A stretch of DNA of 6,117 bases from Desulfobacterales bacterium (GCA_030149585.1 JASFBJ010000224.1:1-6117), one strand, 5' to 3'. Shown: positions 1 through 5,832, numbered from the stretch's first letter. Numbers and translations: made by a program. The notes: generated from the letters alone by a model not told the origin.

Positions 1-57
1 ACCTTATAAAAAACTTGATCATCGAGTATAAGAAACAAGAAGTTTCTTGGTAGGACA
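1..57. other. Non-coding left edge with a small AT-rich hairpin
   Basis: No reading frame with a plausible start or ribosome site is visible. A 7-bp inverted repeat, AAGAAAC (30-36) and GTTTCTT (42-48) around a 5-nt AAGAA loop, is present. It is AT-rich and is not followed by a T-run, so it is a poor candidate for an intrinsic terminator of an upstream gene. The stretch may be the tail of an intergenic region whose upstream gene lies outside the window. Confidence 0.3.
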
Positions 58-188
58 AAATAAATCCACAAAATTGCGCTGGATGCTGGTTTGTCTACAA
101 GGCACATCCACCTGCGCATATCGACATACGTGCCGGTGGATGTAGCGCAGTAGACGAACCAACAGATAAGCAAGGTGTGGATTTATTT
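58..188. repeat. Nested, nearly full-length palindromic element (MITE/REP-like or structured RNA)
   Basis: The two ends are perfect 13-bp inverted repeats, AAATAAATCCACA (58-70) and its complement (176-188). Nested inside are 74-77 with 170-173 (4 bp), 87-98 with 150-161 (12 bp with one G-T), 104-112 with 135-143 (9 bp perfect), 114-117 with 130-133 (4 bp with one G-T) and 119-121 with 126-128, closing on a 4-nt loop CGAC at 122-125. About 45 base pairs fold from 131 nt, far more than chance would give. No protein is encoded and no clear target-site duplication flanks it. Such geometry is known for non-autonomous mobile palindromes (MITEs, REP/REPIN elements) and for some structured RNAs or attenuators. 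The sequence alone does not decide between them, and I do not recognise the family. Confidence 0.75.
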
Positions 189-189
189 C

Positions 190-237
190 CGGGGACCTAA
201 GGCATTATATCATGGATGTCCCCGTTATTTTGCCTTG
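190..237. other. Pseudoknot-capable inverted repeats next to the palindrome
   Basis: CGGGGAC (190-196) pairs perfectly with GTCCCCG (218-224) around a 21-nt loop. Within that loop AAGGCA (199-204) is complementary to TGCCTT (231-236), which lies outside the first stem; T198 and G237 could add a wobble pair. The interleaved order is that of an H-type pseudoknot. It lies between the long palindrome and the thiolase gene, so it could belong to the thiolase leader or to the same repeat element. The second stem is only 6 bp and could be coincidence. Confidence 0.35.
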
Positions 238-263
238 ATAAGGGAATAATACTCAGGCATACT
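235..263 (+). promoter_or_regulatory. Candidate sigma-70-type promoter for the thiolase
   Basis: TTGATA (235-240) resembles a -35 box and is followed, after 17 nt, by CATACT (258-263), a 4/6 match to TATAAT. Transcription would start near 270 and give a leader of about 70 nt. The -35 box overlaps the distal arm of the pseudoknot-like repeat. In AT-rich DNA such matches arise easily, so this is a weak call. Confidence 0.25.
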
Positions 264-342
264 TAAAGAATATTATTTTTCAGCAATTCAGCTTTAAATA
301 TTTTTCAATAATTCTCATATCAAACCATAGGAGGATAGCTTT

Positions 343-1629
343 ATGAATGAAGTTGTAATCGTAAGTGGAGCAAGAACTGCCGTGGGTACTTTTGGCAGTG
401 CATTAAAAACAGTTCCGGTTATTGATCTTGGATCTCTTGTAATGAAGGACGTTCTCAAACGCGCCGGCTTGAAACCAGTTGCAGGCGAATTCGCTATGGA
501 TGTGGGTCCTGAAAAATTAAAAGATCAAGGTTTGACTGATCTGGAAAAACGTGGCTATGACTGGGATGATAATGCCTCTCCGATCGTTATTGATGAAGTA
601 ATTATGGGTAATGTTCTCCAGGCGGGACAGGGACAAAATACAGCTCGTCAGGCCATGATTAAAGCCGGTATTCCAAAAGAAACTCCGGCATTTACAATTA
701 ACAAAGTTTGCGCTTCAGGTCTTAAGTCAATTGCTCTTGGAGCTGCCTCGATTATGTCGGGCCAGGCAGAAGTTGTTCTGGCCGGTGGTCAGGAAAATAT
801 GAGCATGGCTCCTATGGCTCTGCCAAAAGCTCGCTGGGGGCACAGGATGGAAATTTCAGGAAAAGGCGATATCTATGATCTTATGGTTTATGATGGCCTT
901 TATGAAATTTTTTATGGATATCATATGGGAGTTACTGCTGAAAATATTGCTGCATTATATGATATCAGCCGAAAGGCCCAGGATGAACTGGGCGTTTTGA
1001 GCCATCAACGGGCAAGAACTGCCATCAAAGATGGCCTGTTTGCTCAGGAAATAGTTCCAGTGGTTATTAAATCCCGCAAAGGTGATATTATATTTGACAT
1101 AGATGAACGTCCCATGGATACCAGCCTTGAAAAGATGGCCAAACTCAGGCCGGCTTTTAAAAAGGATGGAACGGTAACCGCAGGCAACGCTTCCGGCATT
1201 AATGACGGAGCTGCTGCCGTGCTTTTAATGAACGCTGAAAAGGCCAAAGAAATGGGGCTTGAGCCAATTGTCAAAATTAAAGGCTTTGCCTCAGGTGGGG
1301 TTGATCCGGCCTATATGGGGATGGGGCCTATTCCGGCCATCAAGAAAGTCTTAAAAACTACAGGCATGACTATAGACGGTCTTGATATGATTGAACTTAA
1401 CGAAGCCTTTGCCTCCCAGGCCATTGGCTGTATGCGGGAGCTGAAAATTCCCATTGAAAAACCCAACAAACTTGGTTCCGGTATTTCACTGGGACATCCA
1501 ATTGGTTGTACCGGCGCGCGCCAGATGGTTACCGGCATAAACCAGATGCAGCGTAAAGGATATAACACAGGTCTGATTTCCATGTGTATCGGCGGTGGAA
1601 TGGGCATGGCCATGATTATAACAAAATAA
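343..1629 (+). CDS. Acetyl-CoA C-acetyltransferase (biosynthetic-type thiolase)
   Basis: Cytosolic thiolase, expected to interconvert two acetyl-CoA with acetoacetyl-CoA plus CoA, serving either ketoacyl-CoA cleavage or C4 synthesis. The 428-residue protein carries all the family's catalytic elements: nucleophile Cys123 in NKVCASGLKS, the NEAFA motif (353-357), His385 in GHPIGCTGAR, and Cys415 in CIGGGMG. FYGYHMG (190-196) and KLRPAFKKDGTVTAGNASG (267-285) are typical of acetoacetyl-CoA thiolases. Classical members have about 393 residues; the surplus is one insertion of about 34 residues (roughly 46-80) between an N-terminal helix and the strand before MGNVLQAGQGQN. The start is well supported by AGGAGGA (329-335) with 7-nt spacing. 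Leu378 sits where relatives usually have Asn before GSGISLGHP. The gene stands alone on this strand, behind a 342-nt structured leader and before terminator-like hairpins. Whether it works in degradation or synthesis cannot be told here; a longer-chain 3-ketoacyl-CoA thiolase remains possible. I assign no symbol because atoB, thlA and phaA are used interchangeably for such genes. Confidence 0.93.
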   Translation: MNEVVIVSGARTAVGTFGSALKTVPVIDLGSLVMKDVLKRAGLKPVAGEFAMDVGPEKLKDQGLTDLEKRGYDWDDNASPIVIDEVIMGNVLQAGQGQNTARQAMIKAGIPKETPAFTINKVCASGLKSIALGAASIMSGQAEVVLAGGQENMSMAPMALPKARWGHRMEISGKGDIYDLMVYDGLYEIFYGYHMGVTAENIAALYDISRKAQDELGVLSHQRARTAIKDGLFAQEIVPVVIKSRKGDIIFDIDERPMDTSLEKMAKLRPAFKKDGTVTAGNASGINDGAAAVLLMNAEKAKEMGLEPIVKIKGFASGGVDPAYMGMGPIPAIKKVLKTTGMTIDGLDMIELNEAFASQAIGCMRELKIPIEKPNKLGSGISLGHPIGCTGARQMVTGINQMQRKGYNTGLISMCIGGGMGMAMIITK

Positions 1630-1645
1630 TTATAACAAAATAATT
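1615..1645. repeat. 14-bp tandem repeat across the thiolase stop codon
   Basis: ATTATAACAAAATA occurs at 1615-1628 and again at 1629-1642, followed by a partial third copy (ATT, 1643-1645). The first copy encodes the last codons of the thiolase and supplies the first two bases of its TAA stop (1627-1629). The second copy lies wholly in the spacer. It looks like a recent slippage duplication that left the protein end unchanged. Confidence 0.85.
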
Positions 1646-1694
1646 TTTTGCTTTACTTGGTATTTAGTTATTGTTACATAAGTATGTTTCGGGC

Positions 1695-1720
1695 TTGTAT
1701 TGAAAATACGGTTTTTGTTT
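1695..1720 (+). terminator. Weak candidate terminator downstream of the thiolase
   Basis: GTATT (1697-1701) and AATAC (1705-1709) form a short stem with a 3-nt GAA loop, extendable by two T-G wobbles, and are followed by TTTTTGTTTT from 1712. The stem is short and poor in G-C pairs, so it would terminate weakly if at all. Confidence 0.25.
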
Positions 1721-1735
1721 TCAGGCAGGCCTTTA

Positions 1736-1765
1736 CCAGTTTTTTTAAAAAATTCTGGGTTTTTT
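1736..1765 (+). terminator. Candidate rho-independent terminator after the thiolase
   Basis: CCAG (1736-1739) pairs with CTGG (1755-1758). After two T-T mismatches, T-runs pair with A-runs inside the stem. The hairpin is followed by G and then TTTTTT (1760-1765). The G-C clamp plus T-tract is the usual terminator plan, but the inner stem is all A-T and interrupted. It lies about 106 nt beyond the thiolase stop and overlaps the 19-bp tandem repeat. Confidence 0.35.
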
Positions 1766-1778
1766 AAAAAATTCCGGG
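1741..1778. repeat. 19-bp tandem duplication of TTTTTTAAAAAATTCYGGG
   Basis: TTTTTTAAAAAATTCTGGG (1741-1759) is followed directly by a second copy (1760-1778) with a single T-to-C difference at unit position 15. Each unit contains the self-complementary core TTTTTTAAAAAA. The second unit supplies the T-run of the candidate terminator. It is probably a local slippage duplication. Confidence 0.85.
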
Positions 1779-1804
1779 TGATTAAATTTTTATTATTAAC
1801 CACC
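1777..1804 (+). other. Hairpin just upstream of the small membrane protein gene
   Basis: GGTG (1777-1780) pairs with CACC (1801-1804) and TTAA (1782-1785) with TTAA (1796-1799), separated by one A-C mismatch, with a 10-nt AT-rich loop. It ends 7 nt before the Shine-Dalgarno of the next gene, so it could influence its translation or simply be AT-rich coincidence. Confidence 0.3.
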
Positions 1805-1824
1805 AGAGTATGGGAGATATTGCG

Positions 1825-1980
1825 ATGAATATGAGCAGGCGTCTGGGAATTTTGGTCTTTTGCGGTGTACCTGCGATTATTGGGGGAGGTATTATTTACG
1901 GTATTTTCGGCAGCTATATTCCGGTTTTTATTTATGAGGTCATTCTTGCCCTGGCCGCCGGCGGGGTTGCCAGTAAATAG
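1825..1980 (+). CDS. Small two-helix membrane protein of unknown function
   Basis: A 51-residue frame that I do not recognise as a named family. Residues 1-6 (MNMSRR) form a short basic N-terminus. About residues 7-28 are a hydrophobic, glycine-rich helix with a GGG run at 20-22. A Gly-Ser turn follows, then a second hydrophobic helix at about 31-49 containing Glu38, and the chain ends SK. The positive N-terminus predicts both ends in the cytoplasm. GGGAG (1812-1816) lies 8 nt before the chosen ATG, which favours this start. An in-frame ATG at 1810 would add five residues (MGDIA) but has no convincing ribosome site, and ATG 1831 is also possible. The gene stands alone between two hairpin-rich spacers and ends in TAG. 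Good ribosome spacing plus coherent membrane topology make it likely to be a real gene. The role is unknown; small helper subunits and stress peptides have this shape. Confidence 0.6.
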   Translation: MNMSRRLGILVFCGVPAIIGGGIIYGIFGSYIPVFIYEVILALAAGGVASK

Positions 1981-1992
1981 GGCTATTGGCTG

Positions 1993-2038
1993 TTATCCAA
2001 ATATTCTCACAGCATTATTATTCAAAATTTTTGGATAA
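1993..2038 (+). other. Hairpin downstream of the small membrane protein gene
   Basis: TTATCCAAA (1993-2001) is the exact complement of TTTGGATAA (2030-2038), leaving a 28-nt loop. It begins 13 nt after the TAG stop at 1980. No T-run follows, so it is not a standard intrinsic terminator; it might protect an mRNA end or be part of a decayed repeat. Confidence 0.4.
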
Positions 2039-2040
2039 TC

Positions 2041-2081
2041 CTTTGTCTGAAAATCTATAATTTAAAAACCAACAGACAAAG
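2041..2081. other. Second hairpin, possible weak terminator
   Basis: CTTTGTCTG (2041-2049) is the exact complement of CAGACAAAG (2073-2081) around a 23-nt AT-rich loop. On the + strand it is followed by CACC and then TTTT, a weak terminator-like arrangement. The stem begins 2 nt after the previous hairpin. On the - strand it encloses the stop codon of the frame at 2062-2244. Confidence 0.4.
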
Positions 2082-2244
2082 CACCTTTTAGAATATCTTT
2101 TGGCAGGCTGTCTTGTATCCTCTGAATCAGCTGGATAAACCCAGGTAAACCATGTGCCTTTCTTAGCCAGGCGAATTCCAGCCGGAAATATCTCTTTGGT
2201 TTCCCGTTAACCTTATTTTGCCTAAAGCGGATATTTAACTGCAC
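2062..2244 (-). other. Unexplained minus-strand reading frame, possible gene remnant
   Basis: The 1981-2254 gap has no recognised gene. Its only sizeable frame is this one on the - strand: 60 residues from a GTG, with no Shine-Dalgarno. It reads as a soluble, basic, amphipathic chain rich in Lys/Arg, Phe and Leu (for example KPKRYFRLEFAWLRKAHG), more protein-like than a typical antisense shadow. The frame stays open well upstream of the GTG, on the opposite strand of the AI-2E gene start. It could therefore be the C-terminal remnant of a longer gene, or chance. I recognise no family and do not call it a gene. Confidence 0.15.
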
Positions 2245-2260
2245 TGCGAAATCTATGCCT

Positions 2261-2265
2261 GGAGG
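2261..2265 (+). promoter_or_regulatory. Ribosome binding site that sets the AI-2E gene start
   Basis: GGAGG lies 4 nt before the ATG at 2270. It is inside the frame that begins at the upstream ATG 2255, which itself has no Shine-Dalgarno. This favours the shorter protein beginning MEDRIS. Confidence 0.6.
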
Positions 2266-2269
2266 AAAG

Positions 2270-3343
2270 ATGGAAGACAGAATATCCCGTAATATGACAT
2301 TATGGTTTTTTCTAGCCTGCTTTTTGATTTCAACATATATGCTGGGTAGACTGATTTGGCCGTTTTTGTCGATTATTATAATGGCTGCTGTTTTGACCGG
2401 GATTTTTCATCCGGTTTTTCGGTTTTTTAATATTAAAGATAAAATCAATGCTAATTTTGCTTCCTTTCTAACCTGTTTGCTGATTTTTTTAATTCTTTTT
2501 ATCCCCATTATATTTTTTGTGGGCATTTTATCAAAAGAGGCTTACTCTCTGTATCATGCTGCCAAAGGAGCTGTCTTAAGCGATCAGATCAACGATCTTT
2601 TGCAAAACAGTCGGATTTTGGATAAAGCCAATGTCTGGCTGGGCAGATTTAATATTCATTTAACCGGAGCTGAATTAAACAAGGCAATCTCAGAAACAGG
2701 AAAGGTTGTGGGGCTGTTTTTATATGAACAGGCCATGGCAATCGCTTCCAATACATTAATTTTTATATTGGATTTTTTTTTGATGCTTCTGGTGATTTTT
2801 TTTCTTTTGATAGATGGTGGAAGTTTAATTAAATTTATTACAGGCTTATCGCCCCTGCCCAGGGAACAGAGTGAGATTTTAATTGATAAATTTAATGAGA
2901 TAGCCGGCGCTATTTTATTGGGCAATGGTTTGGGAGGTTTAATTCAGGGAGTTGCAGGGGGTCTGGTTTTCTGGATTTTTGGTTTGCCGTCTGCTCTCTT
3001 ATGGGGCGTTGTCATGGGTTTTTTGGCTTTTTTGCCGATTATCGGAATAGGAGCCGTGTTTATTCCAGCTGCGATTTATTTTTTTTTAATCGGCAGGATC
3101 GGGGCCGGCCTTTTTTTTATTATTTTCTACCTGCTTTTGTCAGGCATTGTTGAGTATTTTTTTAAACCAAAGCTGGTTGGGCATCGGGTAAAAATGCATA
3201 CCCTGCTGGTATTTTTTGCCATTATCGGCGGAATGAAAATGTTCGGTATTCTGGGAATTATTTATGGCCCCCTGGTTGTATCCGTCTTTATAACATTATC
3301 AGAAATATACCAGACCAACTATCAAGCTTTATTTGAACAATAA
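2270..3343 (+). CDS. AI-2E/PerM family (UPF0118) inner-membrane transporter-like protein
   Basis: A 357-residue polytopic protein of the AI-2E transporter family, whose members are proposed exporters or permeases (TqsA for AI-2; others linked to ion or Na+/H+ transport). The substrate here is unknown. Hydrophobic segments lie at about 11-26, 28-46, 66-87, 160-182, 215-238, 243-272, 273-296 and 311-343. A soluble region spans 90-155, as is usual. The conserved C-terminal half is clear: GNGLGGLIQGVAGG (218-231), GLPSALLWG (238-246), PIIGIGAVFIP (256-266), FKPKLVG (298-304), and GGMKMFGILGIIYGPL (320-335). An in-frame ATG at 2255 would add MPGGK, but GGAGG at 2261-2265 supports 2270. The coding sequence is rich in TTT/Phe codons and holds T-tracts of 8-9 nt. 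The stop is 36 nt before gyrA, so the two may share a transcript. Family assignment is firm; function is not. Confidence 0.9.
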   Translation: MEDRISRNMTLWFFLACFLISTYMLGRLIWPFLSIIIMAAVLTGIFHPVFRFFNIKDKINANFASFLTCLLIFLILFIPIIFFVGILSKEAYSLYHAAKGAVLSDQINDLLQNSRILDKANVWLGRFNIHLTGAELNKAISETGKVVGLFLYEQAMAIASNTLIFILDFFLMLLVIFFLLIDGGSLIKFITGLSPLPREQSEILIDKFNEIAGAILLGNGLGGLIQGVAGGLVFWIFGLPSALLWGVVMGFLAFLPIIGIGAVFIPAAIYFFLIGRIGAGLFFIIFYLLLSGIVEYFFKPKLVGHRVKMHTLLVFFAIIGGMKMFGILGIIYGPLVVSVFITLSEIYQTNYQALFEQ

Positions 3344-3379
3344 AATCATTAACTGCTTAAAATACGAATTAGGTGTTTT

Positions 3380-5824
3380 ATGACCGATTTAGACCGTTTC
3401 ACAGATATCAGCATTGAAAGCGAAATGAAAAAATCCTATCTGGATTATGCAATGAGCGTCATTATCGGGCGTGCTCTTCCAGATGTGCGGGATGGCTTAA
3501 AGCCGGTTCACAGGCGAATTCTTTTTGCCATGCATGAACTGAAAAATGACTGGAATAAACCATATAAAAAATCAGCCAGAATTGTCGGCGATGTTATTGG
3601 TAAATATCATCCCCATGGAGACAGCGCTGTTTATGACACTATTGTGCGTATGGCGCAGGAATTTGCCATGCGGTATCCACTTGTCGACGGGCAGGGTAAT
3701 TTTGGATCAGTGGATGGAGATCCAGCGGCTGCCATGCGGTATACTGAAATCAGAATGGCACACCTCTCCCACCTGATGCTGGAAGATCTGGACCGTGAAA
3801 CAGTTGATTTTATTGCAAATTATGATGAATCCATGGAGGAGCCAACAGTATTGCCGGCTAAAATGCCGGCACTTCTGGTTAATGGTTCATCCGGTATTGC
3901 CGTGGGCATGGCCACAAATATCCCCCCGCATAATCTGACTGAAGTGGTTAACGCCACCATAGCCCTGATTGATAACCCGGATTTGAGCCTGGCGGAGATC
4001 ATGACCCATGTGCCCGGACCTGATTTTCCAACAGCAGGATTCATATACGGTACCAAAGGTATTCGGGATGCATACCATACCGGACGGGGTATAATCCGGC
4101 TTAGGGCCCGCATACAAATCGAGGAAGACAAAAAGACCCACATGGAAACCATTGTGGTGACCGAGCTTCCATATCAGGTTAACAAGGCCAGACTGATTGA
4201 GAAAATATCCTATTTAATGAAGAATAAACAGATCGAGGGTATTCGCTTTGTAAGAGACGAGTCTGATCGGGAAGGCATGCGGATAGCAATAGCGCTTAAA
4301 CGCGATCAGGTTTCGGGCGTAATTATTAATCAGCTTTATAAGCATACCCAGCTGGAAAACAGCTTTGGAATTATCTTGCTGGCAGTGGTAAATAATCGGC
4401 CGGAGATTTTAAGTTTTAAAGAGATTCTGGAAAATTTTATTGGTCACCGTAAAGAAATTATAATCAGGCGAACCAGCTATGATTTAAAAAAAGCTGAAGC
4501 CCGTGCCCATATTCTGGCAGGTTTGAAAATAGCTTTAGATAATCTGGATGATGTAGTAGCCCTTATTCGAAAGTCCAAATCACCAGCAGAGGCCAAACAA
4601 GACCTTATCATAAAATTTGATCTTTCCGCTATTCAGGCCCAGGCAATTCTGGATATGCGCCTCCAGCGTTTGACAGGACTTGAGCAGGATAAAATTCTTC
4701 AGGAATACAAGTCAGTTATGGCTGACATTGCCCGTTTTAAAGAGATTTTAGCCAATGAAAATCTGGTATTTAAGATTATCAAAGAGGAATTGAGCGAGCT
4801 TAAAGACGGGTTTGGAGATATCAGGCGATCTGAAATAGTTGAGTCAACCAGGGAGCTGACCATTGAGGATATGATCGCCCAGGAAGATATGGTGGTAACT
4901 ATTTCAAAAACAGGTTATATTAAACGCAATCCCATTACACTTTACGAAAGCCAGAGAAGAGGCGGCAAAGGGAAAATCGCCATGGGGACCAAGACAGAGG
5001 ATTTTGTGGCCCATTTATTTGTTGCCTCTACGCACCATACTTTTTTGTTTTTTACTAATCAGGGCAATGTTTATTGGCTTAAAGTCTATGATATTCCTCA
5101 GGCCGGCCGCCATAGCAAGGGAACTGCAATTATAAACCTGTTAAATTTCAAAGAAGGTGAAAAGCTGACCACGGTTTTAGCCGTAAAATCTTTTGAACCT
5201 GGGTTTTTTGTTTTAATGGCCACCAAAGCCGGAATAGTTAAAAAGACTGACCTGATGGCCTTTAGCAGGCCAAGGACCAACGGAATTATAGCAGTTGCCC
5301 TTAATTCCGGAGATGAATTAATTACTACCCGAATTACAGACGGAACCCGTAATGTGTTTATGGGCTCGGCCTTGGGTAAATCAATCCGGTTCCATGAATC
5401 TGAAATTCGCCCCACAGGCCGAACTTCCAGAGGCGTGATCGGCATGCGCATGGCAAAAGGAGATCAGATAGTTGGGACGGAAGTGCTTGATCATGGACAG
5501 ACACTTTTAGCGGTTACGGAAAATGGTTTTGGTAAAAGAACCGCAATTGACGAATACCCGATTCACCGCAGAGGCGGTAAAGGGGTAATTTCCATCAAGA
5601 CCAGTAAGCGCAATGGTCTTGTTGTGGCTATTATTCTGGTTAATGAGGCTCAGGATCTTATGCTGATGACCAATAGCGGAAAATTAATCCGGATTCCCAT
5701 TAAAGGAGTCTCGGTTATCAGCCGCAATACTCAGGGTGTAAAACTGATCGGCATGGAATCCGGTGACCGTGTAATGGGCGCAGCCGGAATTGCTGAAAAT
5801 GGAGAGCAGCCAATTGCTGATTAG
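3380..5824 (+). CDS. gyrA: DNA gyrase subunit A
   Basis: Breakage-reunion subunit of DNA gyrase, an A2B2 enzyme with GyrB that introduces negative supercoils using ATP. The 814 residues appear complete. The winged-helix/tower core begins near 10, with the DVRDGLKPVHRRIL motif at 35-48. The catalytic tyrosine is Tyr121 in AAMRYTE. The quinolone-resistance region HPHGDSAVYDTI (77-88) keeps the sensitive-type Ser82 and Asp86 (Ser83/Asp87 in E. coli). IPPHNLTEVV (181-190) and LPYQVNKARLIEKI (263-276) are diagnostic, and the exit-gate region carries AQAILDMRLQRLTGLE (420-435). The C-terminal beta-pinwheel has the GyrA box QRRGGKG at 525-531, which distinguishes gyrase from ParC/topoisomerase IV, plus a similar HRRGGKG at 729-735. 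The long acidic tail of E. coli GyrA and its mid-protein insert are absent, as in many phyla. AGGTG (3371-3375) is 4 nt before the ATG. gyrB is not adjacent upstream; an AI-2E gene is. gpsA follows after 8 nt. Confidence 0.98.
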   Translation: MTDLDRFTDISIESEMKKSYLDYAMSVIIGRALPDVRDGLKPVHRRILFAMHELKNDWNKPYKKSARIVGDVIGKYHPHGDSAVYDTIVRMAQEFAMRYPLVDGQGNFGSVDGDPAAAMRYTEIRMAHLSHLMLEDLDRETVDFIANYDESMEEPTVLPAKMPALLVNGSSGIAVGMATNIPPHNLTEVVNATIALIDNPDLSLAEIMTHVPGPDFPTAGFIYGTKGIRDAYHTGRGIIRLRARIQIEEDKKTHMETIVVTELPYQVNKARLIEKISYLMKNKQIEGIRFVRDESDREGMRIAIALKRDQVSGVIINQLYKHTQLENSFGIILLAVVNNRPEILSFKEILENFIGHRKEIIIRRTSYDLKKAEARAHILAGLKIALDNLDDVVALIRKSKSPAEAKQDLIIKFDLSAIQAQAILDMRLQRLTGLEQDKILQEYKSVMADIARFKEILANENLVFKIIKEELSELKDGFGDIRRSEIVESTRELTIEDMIAQEDMVVTISKTGYIKRNPITLYESQRRGGKGKIAMGTKTEDFVAHLFVASTHHTFLFFTNQGNVYWLKVYDIPQAGRHSKGTAIINLLNFKEGEKLTTVLAVKSFEPGFFVLMATKAGIVKKTDLMAFSRPRTNGIIAVALNSGDELITTRITDGTRNVFMGSALGKSIRFHESEIRPTGRTSRGVIGMRMAKGDQIVGTEVLDHGQTLLAVTENGFGKRTAIDEYPIHRRGGKGVISIKTSKRNGLVVAIILVNEAQDLMLMTNSGKLIRIPIKGVSVISRNTQGVKLIGMESGDRVMGAAGIAENGEQPIAD

Positions 5825-5832
5825 AGGTAGAA

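Noticed and set aside
58..188. CRISPR array or attachment site
   Set aside because: The repeats are inverted and nested rather than direct and regularly spaced, and no integrase, cas gene or tRNA is nearby.
1044..1274. Minus-strand frame inside the thiolase gene
   Set aside because: It lies wholly antisense to a gene with intact catalytic motifs, and I recognise no protein features in it. The same applies to the frame at 1311-1613.
1981..2088. Open frame continuing for 36 codons after the TAG stop of the small membrane protein, suggesting possible amber read-through
   Set aside because: Some relatives of the suspected host use TAG for pyrrolysine, but the continuation is AT-rich with no conserved-looking features. 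There is no evidence for read-through beyond the absence of an early stop.
3546..3776. Second + strand frame inside gyrA, plus minus-strand frames at 3820-4152, 3887-4141 and 5098-5451
   Set aside because: All are embedded in the well-conserved gyrA sequence and have low-complexity or incoherent translations.
3454..3820. Quinolone-resistance substitution in GyrA
   Set aside because: Ser82 and Asp86, the key positions, are the sensitive-type residues, and no known resistance change is visible in the region.
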